A DNA stretch of 64,000 nucleotides from positions 62,001 through 126,000 of the forward strand of contig NC_015177.1 in the NCBI RefSeq assembly GCF_000190735.1. The letters are read 5' to 3'. This document shows, one piece after another, positions 27,178 through 34,737 of this stretch. Position 1 is the first letter of the stretch. Each line of letters opens with the position of its first letter. Position numbers and translations under genes: made by a program. The stretch comes from Pseudopedobacter saltans DSM 12145. Its GTDB lineage: Bacteria > Bacteroidota > Bacteroidia > Sphingobacteriales > Sphingobacteriaceae. The notes beneath the pieces were generated by a model. The model was given only the letters and a program-made list of their open reading frames with translations, did no database searches and was not told where the DNA came from.

Positions 27178-27223
27178 GGCCTTTAGTATTTTCGAGTAAT
27201 AGTATTATACTAAAGGTCTTTTT
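27178..27223 (+). terminator. Hairpin with T tract after the DUF5017 gene
   Basis: GGCCTTTAGTAT (27178-27189) pairs with ATACTAAAGGTC (27207-27218) with one wobble, followed by five Ts. It may attenuate transcription into the GH88 gene. Confidence 0.7.
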
Positions 27224-27265
27224 GCAAAAAAAGAGTCTAAAAACAATATATATAAAAGAGAAGTG

Positions 27266-28522
27266 ATGCTTAAAAATTCATTAATTGTAGGTTCTATTGC
27301 GCTTGTTGTTGCCGTTTCTTCGTGTAGTTCTAAGCAGGATTTTGTGAAAAATGATTTCGACGTTGCAGAAAAGCAATATGATCTAATGTTAAAACAGTCT
27401 ACAGATTTAACTAGTTTTCCACGTACAACCAATGCGGATGGATCTGTAAAGGGGACCGATATCTGGGATTGGACACAAGGTTTCTTTCCAGGAGGACTAT
27501 GGTATATCTATGAATACAGTCAGGATCCAAAATGGAAAGCCGCTGCAGAAAAATGGACGGAAGCTTTGGAAGAAGCTAAATTTTTGACGCAACATCATGA
27601 TGTAGGATTTGTCATGTACTGCTCTTACGGAAATGCTGTAAGATTAGAAACGGACACAGCCAAAATCAATAAATACAATAAGATCTTAATTCAGTCTGCA
27701 GAGTCAGCATTAACGCGATATTATGATAATGTAGGATTAATTAAGTCCTGGAACGATAAAATGTCCTGGGACGGTAAGACATTATGGAAATATCCCGTGA
27801 TTATAGACAATATGATGAATCTGGAATTGTTATTCTATGTGTCGAAATTAACTGGAGATCCAAAATATAGAAATGTAGCTATTTCCCATGCAGATAAAAC
27901 TATGAAAAATCATTTTAGAGGTGATTATAGTACTTATCATGTTGTAGATTATGATGCAAAAACAGGAGAGGTTTTACATCAGCAAACAAATCAGGGGTAT
28001 GCTGATAACTCAACTTGGTCTAGAGGTCAGGGATGGGCGATGTACGGCTATACACTAATGTATCGCGAAACCAAAGATCCTAAGTATTTAGAACATGCAA
28101 AAAAGGTATCTGATTTCTTTATCAATCATCCCAACTTACCAAAGGATAAAATTCCTTATTGGGACTTTAATGTAGAACAGGCAGGTTATACACCTGATTG
28201 GGATTATAAAGGTCAAAATAAATTGAATTACATTCCTCGTGATGCATCTGCCGGTTCTTTAGCTGCATCTGCATTACTAGAGCTAAGCACTTATGTAGAT
28301 GGTGCAGAGAAAGAAAAGTATTTTAGAACAGCTGAAGAAATGTTGGAATCATTATCCAGCAAAGAGTATTTGGCAGATCCTGGAACCAATTCGGGATTTA
28401 TATTGAAACATTCTGTGGGAAGTTTTCCTCATAATAATGAAATCGATGTTCCATTGATCTATGCTGATTATTATTTTCTGGAAGCACTTTTACGCTATAA
28501 TAAGCTTAAGGAAAGTAAATAA
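27266..28522 (+). CDS. GH88 unsaturated glucuronyl hydrolase, lipoprotein
   Basis: 418 aa from ATG 27266; a GTG one codon earlier is possible. Lipobox AVSSC with Cys20, so periplasm- or surface-anchored. (Alpha/alpha)6 barrel: DIWDWTQGFFPGGLWYIYE; the two catalytic Asp positions of unsaturated glucuronyl hydrolases are represented by Asp112 (LTQHHDVGF) and Asp181 (PVIIDNMMNLELLFY). It hydrates the vinyl ether of 4,5-unsaturated uronides made by the PL8 lyase, releasing the amino sugar. Its presence with the PL8 enzyme and the uronate sulfatase makes the glycosaminoglycan assignment of this locus strong. Confidence 0.93.
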   Translation: MLKNSLIVGSIALVVAVSSCSSKQDFVKNDFDVAEKQYDLMLKQSTDLTSFPRTTNADGSVKGTDIWDWTQGFFPGGLWYIYEYSQDPKWKAAAEKWTEALEEAKFLTQHHDVGFVMYCSYGNAVRLETDTAKINKYNKILIQSAESALTRYYDNVGLIKSWNDKMSWDGKTLWKYPVIIDNMMNLELLFYVSKLTGDPKYRNVAISHADKTMKNHFRGDYSTYHVVDYDAKTGEVLHQQTNQGYADNSTWSRGQGWAMYGYTLMYRETKDPKYLEHAKKVSDFFINHPNLPKDKIPYWDFNVEQAGYTPDWDYKGQNKLNYIPRDASAGSLAASALLELSTYVDGAEKEKYFRTAEEMLESLSSKEYLADPGTNSGFILKHSVGSFPHNNEIDVPLIYADYYFLEALLRYNKLKESK

Positions 28523-28549
28523 AGTAAAAGTGCTTTTGTGATTTGGTAT

Positions 28550-28582
28550 AAGCCTGTTTGATCTATTCAGACAGGCTTTTTT
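28550..28582 (+). terminator. Terminator of the glycosaminoglycan locus
   Basis: AAGCCTGTTTGA (28550-28561) and TCAGACAGGCTT (28567-28578) form a 12-bp stem (one G-U) with 5-base loop, followed by a T run. Confidence 0.88.
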
Positions 28583-28727
28583 GTTGAGTTTTGGATACGG
28601 GTTTACATATTGTTTATATATAGCTTTATTTAACTTAATATATCAATACTATTTTTGAAAACAACGGATTAGTCTATTTATAAAAACCTCTATGGGTTTT
28701 TATTTGTTTCTTTTTGCGTTTTTTATG

Positions 28728-28758
28728 TTTGTTTTATAAACTTAAAGATATAGATTTG
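28728..28758 (+). promoter_or_regulatory. Promoter of the ECF sigma gene
   Basis: TTTG at 28728-28731, 19 bases, then TAGATTTG at 28751-28758: a full match to the Bacteroidota housekeeping consensus TTTG-N19-TAnnTTTG. Predicted leader about 55 nt to the GTG at 28820. Confidence 0.75.
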
Positions 28759-28819
28759 ATACAGAATTATAAACTTATTAAAATCTATAATTTTTAGGAA
28801 TTTTAGAGCTAATATTTAG

Positions 28820-29395
28820 GTGGATATACTAGGCACTTTTTTGGGGGACAAGGAACTTAACGATCAATCTACTGATGTTAAGGGACTCTTTGATAAATTT
28901 TACGATAGGCTGGTTTATTTTTCCTTCCAAATTATAAAAGATCAGGAATATGCTGAAGACGTGGTTCAGGAAGCGTTTGTAAAACTATTGAATAATAAAG
29001 ATATATTAATCAATTCTGAACCTGTGTTAAAAAGCTATCTTTATAATTCCGTTAAGAATTTAAGTCTTAACGTGCTTCGAAGAGGGAAGGTTGCCGAAAG
29101 ATATATGCAATTAACTAAAACCGATGATGAACCTACCACAGCCCCAATTGTAGAGGCTATAATATCGGCAGAAGTTTTTTCTCAAATTCATAGAGCATTG
29201 GATGAATTGCCGGAACATTATAAACAAATATCCTTTCTTAGCTTTTTTGAAGGAAAGAAAAATCAGGAAGTGGCGGATGAATTGGGCATGTCCATCAATA
29301 CATTGAAAAAGCAGAAACAAAAAGCGATTCAGATGTTAAGGTTAAAACTGACATCCTTTTTATCTTTAATATTAGCCTTGTTTATCTTCTTATAA
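28820..29395 (+). CDS. ECF RNA polymerase sigma factor (sigma-70 family, Bacteroidota type)
   Basis: 191 aa starting at GTG 28820; no in-frame ATG precedes region 2. Sigma region 2: FDKFYDRLVYFSFQIIKDQEYAEDVVQEAFVKLL. Region 4: LDELPEHYKQISFLSFFEGKKNQEVADELGMSINTLKKQKQKAIQMLR with its helix-turn-helix. The hydrophobic tail LTSFLSLILALFIFL is common in this Bacteroidota ECF family. Such factors are normally followed immediately by FecR and an STN-type SusC. Here the FecR gene lies 4 kb downstream (33402) beyond unrelated genes. It probably still drives that PUL, since no other ECF/FecR pair is in the window. Confidence 0.92.
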   Translation: MDILGTFLGDKELNDQSTDVKGLFDKFYDRLVYFSFQIIKDQEYAEDVVQEAFVKLLNNKDILINSEPVLKSYLYNSVKNLSLNVLRRGKVAERYMQLTKTDDEPTTAPIVEAIISAEVFSQIHRALDELPEHYKQISFLSFFEGKKNQEVADELGMSINTLKKQKQKAIQMLRLKLTSFLSLILALFIFL

Positions 29396-29459
29396 ACTAC
29401 CTTTTTATTCCTAATAGATGTAAATTAGGCATCTGTTTCTATAACTTAATTGCTGACAT

Positions 29460-30440
29460 ATGAATCATATAAACTGGGGTATTATCGGTTGTGGAGATGT
29501 AACCGAAGTAAAAAGTGGTCCAGCATTTAACAGAGTGCCCCATTCTTCCCTTGTCGCAGTTATGCGCAGAAATGCGGAAAAAGCGGAGGATTATGCGAAG
29601 AGACACAATGTACCAAAATGGTATAATAATATCGATGATTTATTGTCAAATCCAGATATTAATGCGATTTATATAGCAACTCCACCGTCCAGTCATGAAG
29701 AATTATCTTTAAAAGCTCTTCATGCCGGCAAGGATGTTTACCTAGAAAAGCCAATGGCTTTATCAGCGACGGCATGTTTAAATATATTATCTGTTGCTGA
29801 TAGGCTGGGCAGAAAGCTAAGCGTAGCGCACTACCGGAGATTTATGCCCTATTTTGAAAAAGTAAAGCAATTGATTAGTGATGGTTTAATTGGAGAAATC
29901 AACAGCGTTAATCTGCGGATTCTGCAAGGCAGAGACAATAACGTTATTGCAAAGACAGCAGAAAATTGGCGGTTGGACCCTTCTATATCCGGAGGAGGTT
30001 TGTTTTACGATTTAGCCCCTCATCAAATAGATTTAATGATTTTTCTTTTTGGTGATGTAAAAAGTGCTACGGGACTCTCAGTAAATCGATATGGTAATGG
30101 TCAGGTGGATGATATTGTATCCGGCCAGATTTTATTTCAGAATAATATCATGTTTAACGGCTTTTGGAGTTTTAACAATGCGCCGTTAGATAATGTAGAC
30201 TTTTGTGAGATTTTTGGAACAAAAGGAAAATTAAGCTTTGGTTTTTTTGGGGAGACGAAAATTAGTATAAAAACAGCTGATGGTGAAAATATAATGGAAA
30301 TTGTACACCCAAAACACGTACAAGAACCTATTATAGAAAGAGTAAGCGCCTATTTCCGGGAAGAAGGGGAGAATCCGTGTTCGGGAGAAATAGGAGCTGA
30401 GGTTTTAAGGGTAATGGATGTATTTAGTGGTAGGATTTAG
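29460..30440 (+). CDS. Gfo/Idh/MocA-family NAD(P)-dependent oxidoreductase (cytoplasmic)
   Basis: 326 aa, no signal peptide. N-terminal Rossmann fold with WGIIGCGDVTEVKSG (G-x-G-x-x-x), the EKP motif at 96-98 (DVYLEKPMALS), and the C-terminal GFO_IDH_MocA domain with GGLFYDLAPHQIDLMIFLFG, where His of the HQ-D pair is the usual catalytic base region. Acts on a sugar or polyol, substrate unknown. It starts 65 bases after the sigma gene on the same strand and ends 12 bases from the convergent transporter gene. Confidence 0.9.
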   Translation: MNHINWGIIGCGDVTEVKSGPAFNRVPHSSLVAVMRRNAEKAEDYAKRHNVPKWYNNIDDLLSNPDINAIYIATPPSSHEELSLKALHAGKDVYLEKPMALSATACLNILSVADRLGRKLSVAHYRRFMPYFEKVKQLISDGLIGEINSVNLRILQGRDNNVIAKTAENWRLDPSISGGGLFYDLAPHQIDLMIFLFGDVKSATGLSVNRYGNGQVDDIVSGQILFQNNIMFNGFWSFNNAPLDNVDFCEIFGTKGKLSFGFFGETKISIKTADGENIMEIVHPKHVQEPIIERVSAYFREEGENPCSGEIGAEVLRVMDVFSGRI

Positions 30441-30452
30441 ACGACTATATAA

Positions 30453-31733
30453 TCATATTTTTTTTAACCGGGTTACCAGTATTTTATCAATTCTATGTCC
30501 GTCTTTATCAATAATTTCAAATTCATAATTACCCAAACGCACTTTATCACCAAGTTCGGGAAGTTCGTCATGTAAATAAATTATAAATCCGGCTACGGTG
30601 GTAAACTGATCGCGCAAGTGTTCGTCAAGATGTAACTTAAAGTATTTTTTGAAATTTAGAAAATCGTATTGTCCATCAACAAACCAACTATTTGCATCTC
30701 TTTTTACAATTTGATATTCTTCGTAATTGTTTTCAGTAATATCCCCAATCAAGGCTTCTAAAACATCATCCATAGTCACCATACCTTCAGTAGCTCCGTA
30801 TTCATCGATAATGATCGCGTAATGCATCATATGTTTTTTAAATGACTCCAGAACGTTATAAGCGTATGTGTTTTCGTTAAAAAACAAGGGCTTTCTTATG
30901 TGTTTTTGAATGTCAAAGTCGCTTTTATCCGCAATAAACAAATCTTTTAGTAAGACAATACCTAAAATTTCGTCGAGATTGTTGTCCTTTACCAGGGGAT
31001 AAGCGGAGTGTTTTTCTTTATTAATTTTGGTGATGATATCATCCCAAGTATCATCTGAGGAGAAGAACACCAGATCCCTTTTATGCGTGTGTAAAGATTT
31101 TATTTTTCTATCCCCAAGTTCAAACACCCGTTCTACAATGTCTTGTTCTATGTCTTTAATTTCCCCACCTTGGGCGCTCTCTTTTACCATAGATTTAATT
31201 TCATCTTCAGAGACTCTACTGGATATGGTGTTTTTTATTCCTAAAACTTGTAATAAAAAGTTATTGGATTTGGTTAATAACCATACAAATGGAGAAGTAA
31301 TATTTGCCAAAATATGCATAGGTTTGGCTAAGATCACGGTTATTGGTTCAGGAAATGTCATGCCAATACGTTTGGGAAGCAATTCGCCCACAACAATGGA
31401 TAAATAGGTGACAGTTACGACGATCAGTAAGGTAGCAACGCTATTGGCATATGGTTTAATAATCTCGAAGCTGGAAAGATAATAGGCAAAGTTCTCCGTT
31501 AAGTTTTCGCTACTGTAGATGCCCAGTAAAATGCCTATAAGTGTTATGCCAATTTGAACGGTAGAGAAGAATTTAGTAGGGTTTTCGGCCAGCTTTAAAG
31601 CTGTTTCTGCACCAGAGCTGCCTTTTTCCTTTTCATTTTGTAACTTAAACCTTCTGGAAGAAACCAAAGCCATTTCTGACATAGAGAATATCCCATTTAA
31701 TATTATCAGCCCTATAATTATAATGATCTCCAT
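30453..31733 (-). CDS. CNNM/CBS-domain (HlyC/CorC) membrane transporter
   Basis: 426 aa. N-terminal CNNM (DUF21) domain with about four hydrophobic segments (IIIIIGLIILNGIFSMSEMALVSSRR, FSTVQIGITLIGILLGIY, SVATLLIVVTVTYLSIVVGELLPKR), tandem CBS domains (about 205-335), and the C-terminal CorC_HlyC domain (about 345-426). Family members are implicated in Mg/Co/Na transport and were once called hemolysins. P-x-x-G-E-L-x-P-K-R is the family's core motif. Monocistronic and unrelated to the PULs around it. Confidence 0.9.
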   Translation of the reverse strand: MEIIIIIGLIILNGIFSMSEMALVSSRRFKLQNEKEKGSSGAETALKLAENPTKFFSTVQIGITLIGILLGIYSSENLTENFAYYLSSFEIIKPYANSVATLLIVVTVTYLSIVVGELLPKRIGMTFPEPITVILAKPMHILANITSPFVWLLTKSNNFLLQVLGIKNTISSRVSEDEIKSMVKESAQGGEIKDIEQDIVERVFELGDRKIKSLHTHKRDLVFFSSDDTWDDIITKINKEKHSAYPLVKDNNLDEILGIVLLKDLFIADKSDFDIQKHIRKPLFFNENTYAYNVLESFKKHMMHYAIIIDEYGATEGMVTMDDVLEALIGDITENNYEEYQIVKRDANSWFVDGQYDFLNFKKYFKLHLDEHLRDQFTTVAGFIIYLHDELPELGDKVRLGNYEFEIIDKDGHRIDKILVTRLKKI

Positions 31734-31965
31734 TGGATGTTTTAATTACTTTGTTAACATCTTTTCGGCTATTTAAGTTTGAAATTCGTAAGATAATAAT
31801 GTGAAGACTATTTTTTTGTAGAGCTTAATCTGAAAAACCTGGAATTAGTGGTTAAGCAACGATATCGTTTTATGTACATACAATAGCTTGTAGTAAATCA
31901 ACATCTTCTTTAAAAAAGCTCAACATTTCTGATTTGATCTTTATATATAAATAATAGCTAACAAT

Positions 31966-32625
31966 TTATTTAATCTTATATATGGCTTCTCTAACAGCAA
32001 TCATATCAGGCTGATTATTTTTACAGTTTTGAGTGCCGTCTATAAGCTTGTCAGCAATAAATATATTATAGTCTTTACAGTTTTTAAAAATGTTGAATTC
32101 AGAATTTTGAATATCCCATACAACCCCTTTTCCCTTTATTGCATTAGCGGCCATAATTCCGCCTGCAACACCTCCAATTCCGTAACCAGTTCCTTGTGCC
32201 CAAGCATTAGCAAGCTCGACTTCTGTATAAAGAAAATTGTTCCCACCCATTAGAACTTTGCTATATGTATTTGGTGTATTGCTTGTTTGTGATTTATCTG
32301 CTTTATTTCGATTAGAGAGAATTGCTGCAATTTGAAAGTATAAAGCCCCTTTATGTGAAATTGCAAATGGCTTGGTTAATCTTTTATCAGTATCTTCATA
32401 ATAAAAGAAGCAAACAGATTCTACACTGTCCAGCAATTTTCTGTTAATACCTAAAGTGCTTTTTGTAATCAGATTACGTTGCTCTGAAGGCGTTTTACTA
32501 ATAAAGTCCTCTTTTGTTAGCTATATACCTTCTGGAAAATAATTTTGAAAACCTATTTGCGGCTGAGCAGATGATCTAAATGCAAATGTTAATAATAAAA
32601 ATAGAGACAAGTAAAGATTCTTCAT
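31966..32625 (-). pseudogene. Exported hypothetical protein interrupted by a TAG nonsense codon
   Basis: From ATG 32625 the frame encodes a signal peptide (MKNLYLSLFLLLTFAFRSSAQ), then codon 35 is TAG (32521-32523), after which the same frame continues without a break for 185 codons to the true stop at 31966. The protein would be 219 aa. CAG to TAG (Gln) is the simplest single change. The C-terminal part has a glycine-rich segment GTGYGIGGVAGGIMAANAIKG, possibly a membrane-associated turn, and paired cysteines (NCKDYN, NCKNNQ). No family recognised. It could express a leaderless product from an internal start, but loss of function is more likely. Confidence 0.7.
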
Positions 32626-32700
32626 TTGAATTTTTTTACTAAAATTTCCTTTTTTATTAAAGGTTATAAATAAGTGATATTAAGAAGTGATTTTAAAAAA

Positions 32701-32729
32701 AATAGTCGGTTGGAATCCAGCCGACTATT
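32701..32729 (-). terminator. Terminator of the small lipoprotein gene
   Basis: AATAGTCGGTTGG pairs with CCAGCCGACTATT around a 3-base loop; on the minus strand it ends in a run of Us (plus-strand As at 32694-32702). It lies 23 bases past the stop at 32752. Confidence 0.85.
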
Positions 32730-32751
32730 TTAAAACTTGCTTATTAATAAA

Positions 32752-33132
32752 TTAGCGTTTGCAATTTGCCGTCCAAACGCCTTTGTCATTTGTATAAGCA
32801 ATAGAGAGATTGCTTTCAGTGATTGTAATGGCTTTTGATGCATCACCTCCAATGGAAATAACTGTATTGGCGTCTTTTCTAAACTCTACTCCGTTTAAGT
32901 CTGGAATACCATCAGAGAAAATGAAATTATAATTATTCCCTACTTTTACTACCCTAACTGTTCCATTGTCATTTTTCACTTCTTTATCACTACTTAAAAA
33001 ATGTATACTACCTCTGTAAGTTCCTACAAATAAGTCATTATCTGCAGGATCGTCATCTTTACTACACGATACCATAATCACAGAAGCAAATGCAAATAAT
33101 GCGAACACAAATAATTTCTTTAAATTTTTCAT
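32752..33132 (-). CDS. Small lipoprotein, unknown function
   Basis: 126 aa. Signal MKNLKKLFVFALFAFASVIMVSC with lipid Cys23 followed by SKDDDPADND, an acidic spacer like the surface-export signal of Bacteroidota lipoproteins. The rest is a compact beta protein (FVGTYRGSIHFLSSDKEV, NYNFIFSDGIPDLNGVEF, AITITESNLSIAYTNDKG) resembling small lipocalin-like or DUF-type envelope proteins; no family assigned. Monocistronic with its own terminator. Confidence 0.7.
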   Translation of the reverse strand: MKNLKKLFVFALFAFASVIMVSCSKDDDPADNDLFVGTYRGSIHFLSSDKEVKNDNGTVRVVKVGNNYNFIFSDGIPDLNGVEFRKDANTVISIGGDASKAITITESNLSIAYTNDKGVWTANCKR

Positions 33133-33401
33133 AGCGTTGTTTTTTTGTTAAAAATTCTAATAGACGCTATATGCCAACTATTGTTCCATATTTATTTGTG
33201 TTTTGCTGCTTTTTTGCTTTTTATGTTGTGTAAATGGTTGTTTTTCAAAGGTTTGATTTTGTGAAATTAGACTTAACTAAGTTCACAATAATGTGCATTC
33301 AATGCGATGCATTAGTGTTCAGAATATAGTTCAGTTTTATTATTCAAAAAAAGATAGATTTCTTTTATCCACTTTATAAAACAAGGTGTCTTAGTATATA
33401 T

Positions 33402-34613
33402 ATGCAGAATTTCGACGACTTTGATAAGATATTTAGAATTAGTGATCTTGTTGTAAAATACATCAGGAAGGAATTGAATATGCAGGAGCAAAGCGAACTG
33501 AATCAATGGATAGAAAGTGATTCTGAAAATAAAGCTTTGTTTGAAAGATTGGTGAAAGAGAGAAATATTGAAGAAGAATCCAATCTTTTTTCGACTGGTA
33601 ATAAGCAACAGGCCTGGCAAAATATTATGAACAGAACAGAAGGGGTGGAATTAAAGCATCGCCGTGGTTCTTACATGAAATATGCTGCGGCTATTGCCTT
33701 TTTAATCTTATCGTTTTTTGCAGTTATTAAATTCAAGTTATTTTCAGGAGAGAATTTGCTGAAAGAAAGTCAGGTTGCAAAAGTTGAGCCTACAGAAATT
33801 TTTCCGGGCGGAAATAAAGCGGTGTTGACTTTGGGCGACGGGTCTCGCATTGTGCTGGATAGTCTGAAAGATGGAAATATAGCGGAGCAATTAGGAGGTA
33901 TAGTAAAAAAGACAAAAGAAGGGCAAATCGTTTATGATCTTTCAGATATAACAACCAAAATTGAAAGTCAGAAGTTGGTGTATAATACCGTATCCACACC
34001 TAAGGGAGGCGAGTATCAGCTTACTTTACCCGATGGAACCAAAGTTTGGTTAAATTCTATGTCTACATTAAAATTTCCTGTGGTTTTCGCTGGTAATGAA
34101 AGAAAGGTAGAACTTACGGGAGAAGCTTATTTTGAGGTTGCCAAAGATAAAACCAAACCATTTTTTGTACAGGCCAAAGATACTAAAGTTCAGGTTTTGG
34201 GAACTCATTTCAATATTTCTGCTTTCGCAGATGAAACCGAAGTACGAACCACTTTATTGGAAGGATCTGTTAAGGTAGACAGGGGAATGAAAACGATCGT
34301 CCTTGTACCGGGACAAGAAGCCTCAGCTTCGGATTCCAAAGTAGGTTTTACAGTACGGGAAGCTGATTTAGAGAAAGTGATGGCATGGAAGAATGGTTAT
34401 TTTGTATTTAGAGATGAACCTTTGGAAAGCTTAATGAAAAGAATAAGCCGATGGTACAACATAGAAGTTGACTATAAGGGTGATATGGGAAGTAATACTT
34501 TCGGTGGTAAATTCTCGAAGAATAGTACGCTTTCCGAATTATTAAGGAGTTTAGAATTAACAGGAACAGTAAAATTTAAAACGCAGGAAAGGAGGGTAAC
34601 CGTAATGCAGTAA
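33402..34613 (+). CDS. FecR-family anti-sigma factor
   Basis: 403 aa. Cytoplasmic N-terminal domain (1-85, helices with LVVKYIRKELNMQEQSELNQW), one transmembrane helix (about 89-110, YAAAIAFLILSFFAVIKF), periplasmic FecR domain with the signature TPKGGEYQLTLPDGTKVWLNSMSTLKFP and LTGEAYFEVAKDKTKPFFVQ, and a C-terminal STN-interacting domain with FVFRDEPLESLMKRISRWYNIEV. It should hold the ECF sigma factor until the downstream SusC reports substrate. Its partner sigma gene is probably the one at 28820. The STN-type SusC is 124 bases downstream. Confidence 0.94.
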   Translation: MQNFDDFDKIFRISDLVVKYIRKELNMQEQSELNQWIESDSENKALFERLVKERNIEEESNLFSTGNKQQAWQNIMNRTEGVELKHRRGSYMKYAAAIAFLILSFFAVIKFKLFSGENLLKESQVAKVEPTEIFPGGNKAVLTLGDGSRIVLDSLKDGNIAEQLGGIVKKTKEGQIVYDLSDITTKIESQKLVYNTVSTPKGGEYQLTLPDGTKVWLNSMSTLKFPVVFAGNERKVELTGEAYFEVAKDKTKPFFVQAKDTKVQVLGTHFNISAFADETEVRTTLLEGSVKVDRGMKTIVLVPGQEASASDSKVGFTVREADLEKVMAWKNGYFVFRDEPLESLMKRISRWYNIEVDYKGDMGSNTFGGKFSKNSTLSELLRSLELTGTVKFKTQERRVTVMQ

Positions 34614-34647
34614 TTTTTTACGTTCATAAATTCATTACAGAAAAAGC

Positions 34648-34670
34648 CGAGAGAGCTGGACCCTCTCTCG
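34648..34670 (+). other. Hairpin between fecR and susC
   Basis: CGAGAGAG (34648-34655) pairs with CTCTCTCG (34663-34670), 7-base loop, no U tract. Possible processing or attenuation element between anti-sigma and transporter genes. Confidence 0.4.
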
Positions 34671-34695
34671 ACAAAGTCGTCTGTAATTGATAACT

Positions 34696-34708
34696 GATTT
34701 TAAGGGAA
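34696..34708 (+). promoter_or_regulatory. 13-mer shared by two upstream regions of the second PUL (copy 1)
   Basis: GATTTTAAGGGAA, 29 bases before the SusC ATG at 34738. An identical 13-mer lies upstream of the PLD-like gene (42460-42472). The GGGAA part resembles an ECF-type -35 element; this is a candidate ECF promoter or operator only. Confidence 0.3.
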
Positions 34709-34737
34709 CCAGGTTAAAATATTACAAATTCATTCAA

